NCBI RefSeq assembly: GCF_000380245.2
Contig: NZ_HG428741.1
Coordinates: 1,315,286 to 1,379,285, forward strand
Reading direction: 5' to 3'
DNA: 64,000 nucleotides
Source: Bacillus massiliigorillae
Lineage (GTDB): Bacteria; Bacillota; Bacilli; Bacillales; DSM-1321
Shown here: positions 34,321 through 42,346 of the stretch, piece after piece
Position numbering within the stretch: position 1 is the stretch's first letter
Layout: each line of letters starts with the position of its first letter
The notes under the pieces: generated by a model
What the model saw: the letters and a program-made list of their open reading frames with translations, nothing else
Databases searched by the model: none
Told to the model about the DNA's origin: nothing
Translations under genes and position numbers: made by a program

Positions 34321-35595
34321 ATGAAGGAACCAACTTTAGAATATGCTAGGAAACTGGACAAAGGGGACTCATTAAGTAGGTTTCGTGAAGAATTCTATCT
34401 CAAGCCGGCTACTATTTATATGGATGGAAATTCATTGGGCCTTCTTTCGAAACGGGCTGAACGGACCTTGCTTGAATCGCTACTAGATTGGAAGGAGCAT
34501 GGTATCGACGGCTGGACAAAGGGGAAACATCCATGGTTTGATCTTTCTAATAGATTAGCAGGATTGTTAGCACCGCTCGTAGGAGCATCAGCTGAAGAGG
34601 CAATTGTAAGCGGTTCCACAACAGTGAATCTCCACCAGTTAGTAGCGACGTTTTATAAGCCTCAAGGAAAACGGACAAAAATTTTAGCTGATGAACTGAA
34701 TTTTCCTACAGATATTTATGCGCTAAAAAGCCAGCTCCGCATTCACGGATACGATCCAGAAGAGCATTTGATTCGTGTAAAAAGCAGGGATGGTCGTGTC
34801 ATTGAAGAGGAGGATATAATAGAAGCTATGACTGATGAGGTGGCTTTAGTTGTTCTACCGACGGTCCAGTATCGCAGCGGGCAAATTCTGGATATGAAAC
34901 GTTTAACCGAGGAGGCTCATAAACGTGGCATTTTAATTGGTTTTGACGGCTGCCATTCCGTCGGGGTGATTCCACATGCTTTTTCTGAATGGAAGGTAGA
35001 CTTTGCGTATTGGTGCAATTACAAATACTTGAACGGTGGGCCGGGAAGTGTAGGCGGGCTCTATGTAAACCGGGCACATTTTGGTGCAAATCCTGGTTTG
35101 GCCGGATGGTTTGGTTCTCGCAAGGATAAACAGTTTGATTTGGAGCATACCTTTACGGCTGCAGAAACTGCTGGGGCCTATCAAATCGGCACACCGCATG
35201 TGTTAAGCATGGCACCGCTCCTTGGTTCTTTAGAAATTTTTGAAGAAGCAGGGATTGAAAATATTCGAAAAAAATCGCTGGAGATTAATCAGTATTTCAT
35301 GGAATTGATTGAAGTTGAGTTAGCGGATTTTGGTTTTGAAATAGGCAATCCACGTGACAATGCACGCCGTGGTGGACATGTCTGCCTTGAACATCCGGAA
35401 GCAATTCGTATTTGTAAGTCATTAAAAGAAAACGGTATTATTCCGGATTTTCGTGCACCGAACGTCATACGTCTTGCCCCGATTGCGCTTTATACTTCTT
35501 ACGAAGATGTTTGGAACGTGGTGCGAATTTTGAAAGAGATTATGGTTGAAAAACAATATGAGAAGTTTGCGAATGAGCGGGAAGTTGTAGCTTAA
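34321..35595 (+). CDS. kynU: kynureninase
   Basis: 424 residues, PLP-dependent aspartate aminotransferase fold. F-D-G-C-H-S-V-G near residue 210 carries the PLP-binding Asp, and W-C-N-Y-K-Y-L-N-G-G-P-G near 237 the Schiff-base lysine. It splits kynurenine to anthranilate and alanine. The ATG at 34321 has AAAGGGGG upstream; in-frame codons at 34267 lie inside the promoter and cannot be the start. First gene of the kyn operon. Confidence 0.95.
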   Translation: MKEPTLEYARKLDKGDSLSRFREEFYLKPATIYMDGNSLGLLSKRAERTLLESLLDWKEHGIDGWTKGKHPWFDLSNRLAGLLAPLVGASAEEAIVSGSTTVNLHQLVATFYKPQGKRTKILADELNFPTDIYALKSQLRIHGYDPEEHLIRVKSRDGRVIEEEDIIEAMTDEVALVVLPTVQYRSGQILDMKRLTEEAHKRGILIGFDGCHSVGVIPHAFSEWKVDFAYWCNYKYLNGGPGSVGGLYVNRAHFGANPGLAGWFGSRKDKQFDLEHTFTAAETAGAYQIGTPHVLSMAPLLGSLEIFEEAGIENIRKKSLEINQYFMELIEVELADFGFEIGNPRDNARRGGHVCLEHPEAIRICKSLKENGIIPDFRAPNVIRLAPIALYTSYEDVWNVVRILKEIMVEKQYEKFANEREVVA

Positions 35596-35603
35596 ATAGA
35601 ATT

Positions 35604-35649
35604 CGCGGATAAGGGGTTCAAATCCACTGATAAGTAGCCCCGACCCGCG
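35604..35649. other. GC-rich hairpin between kynU and the permease gene
   Basis: CGCGG (35604-35608) pairs with CCGCG (35645-35649), and GGGG (35613-35616) with CCCC (35638-35641). There is no T-run, so it may be a processing or attenuation element rather than a terminator. Confidence 0.45.
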
Positions 35650-35717
35650 GGTAAAATGTATTATAATTTAAAATTAATTTTCCGAAAAATGTTTCAATAA
35701 AGGAAAGGTGGGGACAT

Positions 35718-37106
35718 ATGGAGAATAAGGTGGAAAAGGGACTAAAACGGGAACTTAAAACAAAGCAGCTGACGATGATTGCAATGGGGTGTGCTATTGG
35801 AACCGGGCTGTTCCTCGGTAGCGGTCTTGCCATTAGTACAGCAGGGCCGGGAGTTCTGATTAGTTATGCGGTTGGAGCGTTTATTATCCTCTTGCTCATG
35901 GGATGTTTGGCGGAAATGACAGTTGCTCACCCTACAACAGGGGCGTTTGGACTAATTGCTGAAAGATACATTCACCCGTTGGCTGGGTACCTCGTCCGCT
36001 ACTCGTACTGGATTGCCAACGTATTGGCCGTAGGAGTTGAAGTGAGCGCCATTGCCGTCTATATGAAATATTGGTTCCCAACCGTTCCAGGAATGGTCTG
36101 GATTGTGTTGTTTGGAGTGGTGCTTATTTATGTGAATGCTACCAGCGTAAACACCTTTGCTACGTTTGAATACTGGTTTTCAATGATTAAAATAAGTGCG
36201 ATTGTCGGCTTTATTTTACTAGGTGCTTATATCTTATTTGGATCTTCCGGTGCTTCTCACATTGGTCCTGAAAATTTCACAAATGATGGAGGATTTCTGC
36301 CGTTTGGCTTAAAAGGGGTTTGGATTGCTATCTTTATTTCGCTATTTAGCTTTCTAGGAACCGAACTGGTTGCTGTTACCGCTGGCGAAGCGAAGGATCC
36401 TGACGTAGCTGTGCCAAAAGCGTTGAAGGCAACTGTTTTCCGTCTTTCCACCTTTTATGTCTTGGCGCTCGCCATCATGCTGATGATCGTCCCATGGAAA
36501 CAGGCAGGTATCGATAAAAGTCCATTTGTAAAGGTTATGGAAATATTAAACATCCCCGGTGCCTCTGGAATTATGAATTTTATTATTTTAACTGCGGCTT
36601 TATCGGCGATGAATAGCCAATTGTATGCTTCGACCAGAATGGTGTTTTCTTTATCGAAAGCAAAATTTGCACCTGCAGTTTTTGGAAAGGTAAGTAACAA
36701 GGGAGTTCCACTATTCGCCCTTTCCGTTTCTGCCCTAGGAATTATTGTCGCAGCGGTAGTCAGTGCCATGTTCCCGGAAACCTCTTATGCCTTCATGATG
36801 GGTATTTCTATGTTCGGTGCTGTCTTTACATGGTTAATGGTGTTTATTTCGCATTTGTTTTTTCGAAAAATGTGGGAGAAATCAGGGGGGCGCAAGCTGC
36901 CGGTGAAAATGATTGGTTTTCCTTATTTGACTGTTCTTGGTGCTGTTCTGTTAGTGAGTCTGATGATTACGACTTGGTTTACACCGTTTAAAATTTTGCT
37001 TCAGTTCGGTATTCCATGGTTGGTATTTTTAACAGTCGTTTATTTCTTTTTTCATAAAAAGAGAGTGGACACAGCTTCTAAGCAAGACATGATCATGAAA
37101 GATTGA
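35718..37106 (+). CDS. amino acid permease (AAT family), probable aromatic amino acid importer
   Basis: 462 residues, 12 predicted helices. K-T-K-Q-L-T-M-I-A-M-G-C-A-I-G-T-G-L-F-L-G-S-G at residues 15-37 is the AAT/APC start motif, and F-L-G-T-E-L-V-A-V-T-A-G-E-A near 215 the family helix-6 region. Placement between kynU and kynA suggests tryptophan or kynurenine uptake; specificity is not visible in the sequence. AAAGGTGGGG precedes the ATG. Confidence 0.88.
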   Translation: MENKVEKGLKRELKTKQLTMIAMGCAIGTGLFLGSGLAISTAGPGVLISYAVGAFIILLLMGCLAEMTVAHPTTGAFGLIAERYIHPLAGYLVRYSYWIANVLAVGVEVSAIAVYMKYWFPTVPGMVWIVLFGVVLIYVNATSVNTFATFEYWFSMIKISAIVGFILLGAYILFGSSGASHIGPENFTNDGGFLPFGLKGVWIAIFISLFSFLGTELVAVTAGEAKDPDVAVPKALKATVFRLSTFYVLALAIMLMIVPWKQAGIDKSPFVKVMEILNIPGASGIMNFIILTAALSAMNSQLYASTRMVFSLSKAKFAPAVFGKVSNKGVPLFALSVSALGIIVAAVVSAMFPETSYAFMMGISMFGAVFTWLMVFISHLFFRKMWEKSGGRKLPVKMIGFPYLTVLGAVLLVSLMITTWFTPFKILLQFGIPWLVFLTVVYFFFHKKRVDTASKQDMIMKD

Positions 37107-37122
37107 TTAGGGGGTCTTTAAA

Positions 37123-37962
37123 GTGGAAAACTTAGAGAATAAAAACTTTGAAAAAGGCATTCAATTAGACTTTAAAAAAGAAATGTCTTATGGTGATTAT
37201 CTTCGCCTTGATCAACTTTTGTCAAGCCAGCACCGGCTTTCGGACCACCATGATGAAATGTTATTTATCATTATTCATCAAACGAGCGAGTTGTGGATGA
37301 AGCTGATTTTGCATGAACTGAAGGCGGCTATCGCCTGTATCCGCCAAAATGACTTAGAACCTTCGTTTAAAATGCTGTCGCGAGTATCTAGGATTCAGCA
37401 GCAGTTGATCCAGTCATGGAGTGTTCTCTCAACGCTAACGCCGTCCGAGTATATGCAATTCCGTGATAAATTGGGCCATTCCTCAGGGTTTCAATCCTAT
37501 CAAAATCGTTTGATTGAGTTTGCCCTTGGCAATAAGAATGCTCGTACTCTAGCAGTTTATCAGCATCAGACAGAATTATATCCATTGATGGTGGAGGCTT
37601 TAAATGAACCGAGCATATATGATGCAGCGATATTTGCTCTTGCGGCTCATGGACTAGAGATCGATGAAAAAGTGCTGAACCGCGATTGGTCGCAAAACTA
37701 TGAATTGAATCCAAGTATCGAAGAGGCATGGTTGAAGGTGTACCGCAATCCGAAGCAATATTGGGATTTATATGAGCTGGCAGAGAAGCTAGTGGATATC
37801 GGCAACCAGCAGCAACTTTGGCGTTTTAATCATATGACGACAGTAGAAAGAATTATTGGTCATAAAATGGGAACAGGCGGTTCATCGGGAGTTACCTATT
37901 TAAAAAGAATACTAGATCAACAATTTTTCCCTGAGCTGTTGAGTTTACGGACGAAACTATAG
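37123..37962 (+). CDS. kynA: tryptophan 2,3-dioxygenase
   Basis: 279 residues, bacterial TDO length. M-S-Y-G-D-Y-L-R-L-D-Q-L-L-S-S-Q near residues 20-35, H-D-E-M-L-F-I-I-I-H-Q-T-S-E-L-W near 43-58 (active-site His) and R-I-I-G-H-K-M-G-T-G-G-S-S-G near 245 (haem ligand His) are all intact. It makes N-formylkynurenine from tryptophan. The GTG start is 16 bases after the permease stop, with GGGGG upstream. Confidence 0.97.
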   Translation: MENLENKNFEKGIQLDFKKEMSYGDYLRLDQLLSSQHRLSDHHDEMLFIIIHQTSELWMKLILHELKAAIACIRQNDLEPSFKMLSRVSRIQQQLIQSWSVLSTLTPSEYMQFRDKLGHSSGFQSYQNRLIEFALGNKNARTLAVYQHQTELYPLMVEALNEPSIYDAAIFALAAHGLEIDEKVLNRDWSQNYELNPSIEEAWLKVYRNPKQYWDLYELAEKLVDIGNQQQLWRFNHMTTVERIIGHKMGTGGSSGVTYLKRILDQQFFPELLSLRTKL

Positions 37963-38075
37963 GAAGATGTGCTTGGCTTTCGTGGGAGCTTATTCTTATT
38001 GGAAACAGTTTTCGAGAAAATGGAGTAGGTTTTGTCCCCAATAAAACACAAAATGATAAAAGGGAGGTTTTCTGC

Positions 38076-38699
38076 ATGAATCCTTGGATTGATATTTCAC
38101 AGCCGCTGGATAATTGCATTGCTGTTTGGCCGGGAGATACCTCTTTTAGTTACAAAGTCAATTGGAGTAAAGAGGAAAGTGGTTCAGTCAATGTAGGGAA
38201 AATTACGATGAGCACCCACACTGGAACTCATATTGATGCCCCGTTTCATTTTGATGATGATGGAAAGAAAGTTATTGAACTTGATATCAATTTATATATT
38301 GGTAGGGCACGTGTCATTCATTTGCCGAAACCGTCATCAATTGGAATAAAGGAGTTATCCAGATTTGAGCTAGACGGAGTCACCCGCTTATTAATACGAA
38401 CAGATGCATGGACGAATAGAAGTGTGTTTCCAACAGAGATTCCCGAAATTGAACCTGAGTTAGCGTCTTATCTTGAAAAAAGAGGCGTTTACCTGCTTGG
38501 TCTCGACTTACCATCCGTAGATCCTATTGATAGCAAAGAACTTATGGCACACCATGAACTAACCCGTCATGGAATTCACATTCTGGAAGGGTTGGTATTA
38601 GATCATATTGATTCGGGCGACTATGAATTAGCAGCACTCCCGCTTTCACTTATGGAAGCAGACGGGAGCCCAGTCCGTGCGGTGGTGCGAAGAGTGTAG
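38076..38699 (+). CDS. kynB: kynurenine formamidase (arylformamidase)
   Basis: 207 residues, cyclase/KynB family. The metal motif H-T-G-T-H-I-D-A-P-F-H-F is at residues 48-59, and G-L-D-L-P-S-V-D-P near 145 and H-H-E-L near 160 match KynB. It hydrolyses N-formylkynurenine to kynurenine and formate. AAAGGGAGG precedes the ATG. It lies 113 bases after kynA, without a terminator between, and closes the kyn operon. Confidence 0.95.
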   Translation: MNPWIDISQPLDNCIAVWPGDTSFSYKVNWSKEESGSVNVGKITMSTHTGTHIDAPFHFDDDGKKVIELDINLYIGRARVIHLPKPSSIGIKELSRFELDGVTRLLIRTDAWTNRSVFPTEIPEIEPELASYLEKRGVYLLGLDLPSVDPIDSKELMAHHELTRHGIHILEGLVLDHIDSGDYELAALPLSLMEADGSPVRAVVRRV

Positions 38700-38812
38700 A
38701 TGTTGTTTGTTGCATAGGGTATAAAAGAGGATGAACTCCAATTCTAAAAACGGATTTAAACTTTGAAGTGCAAAACTTAAAGAATTGTGGAAATAACAAT
38801 TCTAATTCTCAT

Positions 38813-38846
38813 AAAAAACACCGAGAATTCTACGGTGTTTTTTTTA
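38813..38846 (+). terminator. intrinsic terminator of the kyn operon
   Basis: AAAAAACACCG (38813-38823) pairs with CGGTGTTTTTT (38833-38843), with a long T-run. Confidence 0.92.
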
Positions 38847-38919
38847 TGTATTATTAATTCTTATTCATGACTGTTATCAATCTAATTAGTTAGAAAACTA
38901 AAAATTACAAAAAAGCTTA

Positions 38920-38982
38920 TTGACAGAATTGTGACTCTGTTATATATTGTGTATAAGTTAAATAATTTGTTATATAACAGAG
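38920..38982 (+). promoter_or_regulatory. sigma-A promoter and 12-bp inverted repeat upstream of a small gene
   Basis: TTGACA (38920-38925), 17 bases, TATATT (38943-38948). A perfect inverted repeat CTCTGTTATATA/TATATAACAGAG (38935-38946, 38971-38982) covers the -10 box and reaches the ribosome site. As the left arm is upstream of the likely transcript start, it is better read as a DNA operator than an RNA hairpin. Confidence 0.72.
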
Positions 38983-38994
38983 GGGGAATTGGAA

Positions 38995-39135
38995 ATGGAA
39001 ATGTATCGTCAAGCTTATGAATATTACACTGCTACTTGTGAAAGTTATGGAATGGAATCGGTGAATTTTTATCACTTTATCAATCACTTAACAGAAGAAC
39101 AAATTAAAGAATATAGTCAAAGAGCGGCATCATAA
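38995..39135 (+). CDS. small protein of 46 residues, function unknown
   Basis: A frame M-E-M-Y-R-Q-A-Y-E-Y-Y-T ending E-Y-S-Q-R-A-A-S, preceded by AGAGGGGGA 8 bases before the ATG and a consensus promoter. It is rich in Tyr, Glu and Gln and probably helical. Start could also be the second ATG at 39001. I do not recognise a family. The strong promoter, operator and ribosome site make it a likely real gene. Confidence 0.65.
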   Translation: MEMYRQAYEYYTATCESYGMESVNFYHFINHLTEEQIKEYSQRAAS

Positions 39136-39235
39136 TAGTAATTAGCAAATCTTAGTATGACATTGTAATAGAGATATAGTAAAGGACGTGATTATTATTA
39201 CAGATCTCATAGCCGAAGCCGAAGTCAAATAGAAG

Positions 39236-39270
39236 CCCTACCCGTTATGTATGTAAACAGGTAGGGTTTA
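39236..39270 (+). terminator. intrinsic terminator after the 46-residue gene
   Basis: CCCTACC (39236-39242) pairs with GGTAGGG (39260-39266) followed by TTT. It lies 100 bases after the stop. Confidence 0.65.
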
Positions 39271-39452
39271 ATTATGTTTATCAAACCTTCGCTATGAATA
39301 ATAAGATTTGCTAATTAAGGAGATTATGTTCGTTCACATTTTAGACACAAAAATTTGAAACCATCTACTTACTGAATCGTATACATAGATGTTAGGATAA
39401 TAATACTATTATTCTAATAAACATATAATACGAAAGATGAGGGAACAAATTA
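39271..39452. other. AT-rich upstream region of the membrane protein gene
   Basis: No gene and no clear repeat seen. A promoter for 39453 is expected here. Confidence 0.5.
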
Positions 39453-39908
39453 ATGAAGAAGTTATTAGTAGCATTTTTAACGCTAGCGTTAGCGTTTACA
39501 CCTGTAGGTGGATTAGTGTTCCAAGATCATGATAACTATGTGAGCGCAAAATCCTACAAATCAGGTAAAAAGGGATTCAGTGGTGGAAGCAGTAACACAT
39601 CAAAATTCTCAAATACTAAAAAAGATAATACACAGAATAGTAATATAACAAATAAACAAAAAAATGATACAAAAAGTAATACAGCTACAAACAAAAGTAA
39701 AGGCGGCTTTATGAAAGGTATGCTATTTGGTGGACTAGCTGGTCTATTACTAGGTGGATTAATTAGTAATATGGGTCCATTAGGTGCAGTTCTTGGTTTA
39801 CTAGTAAACGTACTTGCTGTTGTAGTAGTGATTGTATTAATCCGCAAGATTTATGTTATGTTTAAAAACAAGCGTAAAGAACAGGAACAACAAACATGGA
39901 GAAACTAA
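39453..39908 (+). CDS. exported or membrane protein with Asn/Lys/Ser-rich linker
   Basis: 151 residues. Signal peptide or first helix at residues 1-25 (K-K-L-L-V-A-F-L-T-L-A-L-A-F), a low-complexity Ser/Asn/Lys/Thr linker from about 32 to 85, then a glycine-rich hydrophobic segment near 88-112 and a final helix near 115-133 with a basic cytoplasmic tail. The layout resembles the N-terminal part of bacillus proteins annotated as Tim44-like, without the Tim44 domain. The next gene overlaps its end by 13 bases. Confidence 0.7.
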   Translation: MKKLLVAFLTLALAFTPVGGLVFQDHDNYVSAKSYKSGKKGFSGGSSNTSKFSNTKKDNTQNSNITNKQKNDTKSNTATNKSKGGFMKGMLFGGLAGLLLGGLISNMGPLGAVLGLLVNVLAVVVVIVLIRKIYVMFKNKRKEQEQQTWRN

Positions 39909-40189
39909 TCATTCCAGAACAAGATATTATTAATTCTGTTTGCCTATACATGGCTGATAAAAAAAGAATGGCACCAGAAGAAATAGAAGTAGAATTAATG
40001 TTTGATGATGAGGAGTACGGCTTCTCAGCGGAGATTTTTTTTAGTGGACGCAATCAAATTTTAACTCACAGAGATTTAATTGAAGCGATTCGTTTTTGGT
40101 TAGAGCACCAATTAAATCGTAATCCGTATTCAGGAATCGAGCTAGTGCTTGATGATGAAGAGGGGATTATTGCTTACGTGCAGCAGTAA
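39896..40189 (+). CDS. yxcD: DUF2653 (YxcD-like) protein
   Basis: 97 residues. The pattern I-P-E-Q-D-I-I-N-S-V-C-L-Y, many acidic residues, and E-Y-G-F-S-A-E-I matches the small YxcD family of bacilli, function unknown. It overlaps the preceding membrane protein gene, so the two are coupled and probably act together. A terminator follows. Confidence 0.75.
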   Translation: MEKLIIPEQDIINSVCLYMADKKRMAPEEIEVELMFDDEEYGFSAEIFFSGRNQILTHRDLIEAIRFWLEHQLNRNPYSGIELVLDDEEGIIAYVQQ

Positions 40190-40212
40190 ATAGAACTATC
40201 AATAAAAATATT

Positions 40213-40260
40213 AGGTGACTGAAGAGGTTGTAAAATTAACTTTCTTTAGTCACCTTTTTT
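40213..40260 (+). terminator. intrinsic terminator after yxcD
   Basis: AGGTGACTGAAGA pairs with TTCTTTAGTCACCT, then TTTTTT. Confidence 0.88.
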
Positions 40261-40292
40261 ATAGTCGTTTAGATAACTATTTTTAAGGTAGA

Positions 40293-40326
40293 GTAAAAAA
40301 GCCCCGGGGATGGAATCCTGGGGCTT
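40293..40326 (-). terminator. intrinsic terminator of the GntR-ABC operon
   Basis: AAGCCCC and GGGGCTT arms (40299-40305, 40320-40326); on the minus strand the hairpin is followed by a T-run. Confidence 0.85.
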
Positions 40327-40353
40327 AAGGATATTGCTATGGAGATATTCCTT

Positions 40354-40983
40354 TTATAAATCCTTCCCCATAAACAACTTATAAGAGATATAGAATGAAA
40401 CAAATAATATCATTCCTATCAAAATAGGTGAAATCTTGAGCAATATTAATAAGTCTGCATCAGTTGGCATTGGGATACCTGATTTAGCTAATAAAATTAT
40501 GATTAATGTTGGGACCAAGAATACTACTAACATCATAATTCTACTTTTTTCAATACCAAATTTATAAATTAATGGTAGTAGAACAGATATAAAAACAATT
40601 CCGATTGCAAAGAGAGAATAGGCTACAATAAGTTGAGTTTTTACATCAAATGTAGCAGAATCTTTAAACATAGTAATGATATATCCAATTAGAAGGGATA
40701 GTATAGCGCCAGTACCGATAAATCCAATAGACAGTAAGTATTTACTAAATACGATATCTTTTCTTGAGATAGGTAGAGATAATGCGAATAAATCCCAATT
40801 GGAGTGTTGATCATATGAAAATGATGTGATAGGAATCATCGCGAAAAACATCGTAATCATGCCTGAAAGTAAGTTAAGGTCATCCATTGAAAATGAAATA
40901 AATGAATATAATATAATAAATAGGGCAAGCGTTCTAAAATATTTACGTAAATTCAACATATCCTTCAAAAGTAAGCTTTTCAT
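40354..40983 (-). CDS. ABC-2 type transporter permease
   Basis: 209 residues with about six hydrophobic helices. The S-F-D-Q-H-S-N-W-D-L-F-A-L-S-L-P-I-S-R-K-D-I-V-F-S-K-Y region is typical of ABC-2 permeases that accompany YtrB/BcrA-type ATPases. Its start overlaps the ATPase gene by 4 bases (ATGA). Substrate unknown; such three-gene units often respond to cell-envelope stress or antimicrobial peptides. Confidence 0.85.
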   Translation of the reverse strand: MKSLLLKDMLNLRKYFRTLALFIILYSFISFSMDDLNLLSGMITMFFAMIPITSFSYDQHSNWDLFALSLPISRKDIVFSKYLLSIGFIGTGAILSLLIGYIITMFKDSATFDVKTQLIVAYSLFAIGIVFISVLLPLIYKFGIEKSRIMMLVVFLVPTLIIILLAKSGIPMPTDADLLILLKISPILIGMILFVSFYISYKLFMGKDL

Positions 40984-41840
40984 TGTTTTTCACCTCTTAC
41001 ATAGTACAGCATTATATCTTCAATATTTGCTGAATCAATTATAAAATTCGGATATTTCAATGCAATTGCTTTTCTATTTTGAACTAATATTTCATAGCCA
41101 AATTCACTTTTCCGATAGCCGATTATATCGGAAGAATCTATGTTTTGAAAATCATGAATTCCACATTTCAGAACGCCATATTCATAAATGAGTTCGTCTT
41201 TTGATTTGCTAAATATTATTTTTCCATCATTAATAAAAGTGATATAATCTGCGATTTTTTCTAAATCGGTTGTAATATGCGAAGATAAAATGATGGAATG
41301 TTCCTCATCTTGAATAAAATCTAGGAATACATCTAGTATTTCATTTCTGATAACGGGATCCAATCCGCTAGTTGCTTCATCTAAAATTAAAATTTTAGGA
41401 TGGTGTGAAAGGGCAGTCGCTATAGATAATTTCATTTTCATACCTTTAGAGAATTCTTTTATCATTTTATGACTTGGTAAATTAAACTTCATTAAATAGC
41501 TATTAAATAATGGATCATCCCAATTGTGGAAAACCTTTCTCATTAATTTTGCAATATCTTTCGTAGTTAATTCATTGTAAAAATAGCTTTCTTCAAAAAC
41601 AACCGCTATGTCCTCTTTAATTTGTTTCTCATGTTTAATGTGATCCATTCCGAATAATGTAATGTTGCCACTGTCTTTTTTTATTAAGTTAAGTATCATT
41701 TTTAAAGTCGTTGTTTTACCTGCACCATTTTCACCAATGAAACCCATAATACTTCCTTTTGGAACTTGAAAGCTAACGTTTTGAAGTTTGAAATTGCCAT
41801 AGTCTTTACTAATGTTTTCTACATTTACGATTGCATCCAT
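40980..41840 (-). CDS. ABC transporter ATP-binding protein
   Basis: 286 residues. Walker A G-E-N-G-A-G-K-T-T is at residues 36-44, the signature is F-S-K-G-M-K-M-K (a Y-S-x-G-M-K variant) near 135, Walker B is I-L-I-L-D-E-A-T near 155, with the switch histidine at S-S-H-I near 190. It belongs to the BcrA/YtrB-like ATPases. It lies 3 bases after the GntR gene and overlaps the permease gene. Confidence 0.92.
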   Translation of the reverse strand: MDAIVNVENISKDYGNFKLQNVSFQVPKGSIMGFIGENGAGKTTTLKMILNLIKKDSGNITLFGMDHIKHEKQIKEDIAVVFEESYFYNELTTKDIAKLMRKVFHNWDDPLFNSYLMKFNLPSHKMIKEFSKGMKMKLSIATALSHHPKILILDEATSGLDPVIRNEILDVFLDFIQDEEHSIILSSHITTDLEKIADYITFINDGKIIFSKSKDELIYEYGVLKCGIHDFQNIDSSDIIGYRKSEFGYEILVQNRKAIALKYPNFIIDSANIEDIMLYYVRGEKQ

Positions 41841-41843
41841 CGT

Positions 41844-42218
41844 TTACTCCTCCTTATAAATGAATGTTAACGTTTCTATTAATTCCTCAAGGGAAATATC
41901 ACTACTTTTAGCAACATCAGCCGTTTTTTGTAAATAATCTTCTATAATGCGTAGCTGCTCCTCTTTAATGAATTCAATATTCTTACCCGCAACAAAGCTT
42001 CCTTTCCCTTTGACTGTTTCAATAAATCCATCTCGCTCTAAATCTGCATAAGCTCTTTTGGTCGTAATGACACTAACTCTTAATTCTTTGGCAATTAAGC
42101 GGATGGAAGGGAGAGCTTCTCCTTCTTTCAAAACGCCATTCATAATCATTGTTTTGATTTGTGAAGATATTTGCTCGTAAATGGGTTTATCACTAGAGTT
42201 ACTAATAATGATATCCAT
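41844..42218 (-). CDS. GntR-family (YtrA-type) repressor
   Basis: 124 residues, the short YtrA subgroup: winged HTH (P-S-I-R-L-I-A-K-E-L-R-V-S-V-I-T-T-K-R-A-Y near residues 33-54) with only a small C-terminal helix region. ATG at 42218 has AGAGGTG upstream and is preferred to the ATG at 42233. It heads the ABC operon and is probably an autorepressor binding the repeat just upstream. Confidence 0.9.
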   Translation of the reverse strand: MDIIISNSSDKPIYEQISSQIKTMIMNGVLKEGEALPSIRLIAKELRVSVITTKRAYADLERDGFIETVKGKGSFVAGKNIEFIKEEQLRIIEDYLQKTADVAKSSDISLEELIETLTFIYKEE

Positions 42219-42235
42219 TAAATCACCTCTCATGT

Positions 42236-42288
42236 ATACTGTGTATACCTTATATATACAGTATCACATTATACTTTTTAGCTGTCAA
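42236..42288 (-). promoter_or_regulatory. promoter and inverted repeat of the GntR-ABC operon
   Basis: On the minus strand TTGACA (42283-42288), 17 bases, GATACT (42260-42265). ATACTG (42236-42241) and CAGTAT (42259-42264) form an inverted repeat over the -10 and start region, with extra GTATAC copies inside. YtrA-type repressors bind such repeats. Confidence 0.65.
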
Positions 42289-42311
42289 TTGTTTTCTGAA
42301 AAAATAAAGAA

Positions 42312-42332
42312 GCTGTCAAGATTATTTGACAG
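42312..42332 (-). terminator. intrinsic terminator of the exonuclease gene
   Basis: GCTGTCAA (42312-42319) pairs with TTGACAGC (42325-42332). On the minus strand the tail is T-rich. Confidence 0.7.
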
Positions 42333-42346
42333 CCTTAATCACTCTC

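Noticed and set aside
39181..39240. Arg/Ser-rich frame R-S-H-S-R-S-R-S near 39200
   Set aside because: It has an in-frame stop upstream and no start codon with a ribosome site.
39453..39908. Tim44-domain import protein
   Set aside because: Only the signal, linker and glycine-rich helices resemble it; the Tim44 domain itself is absent.
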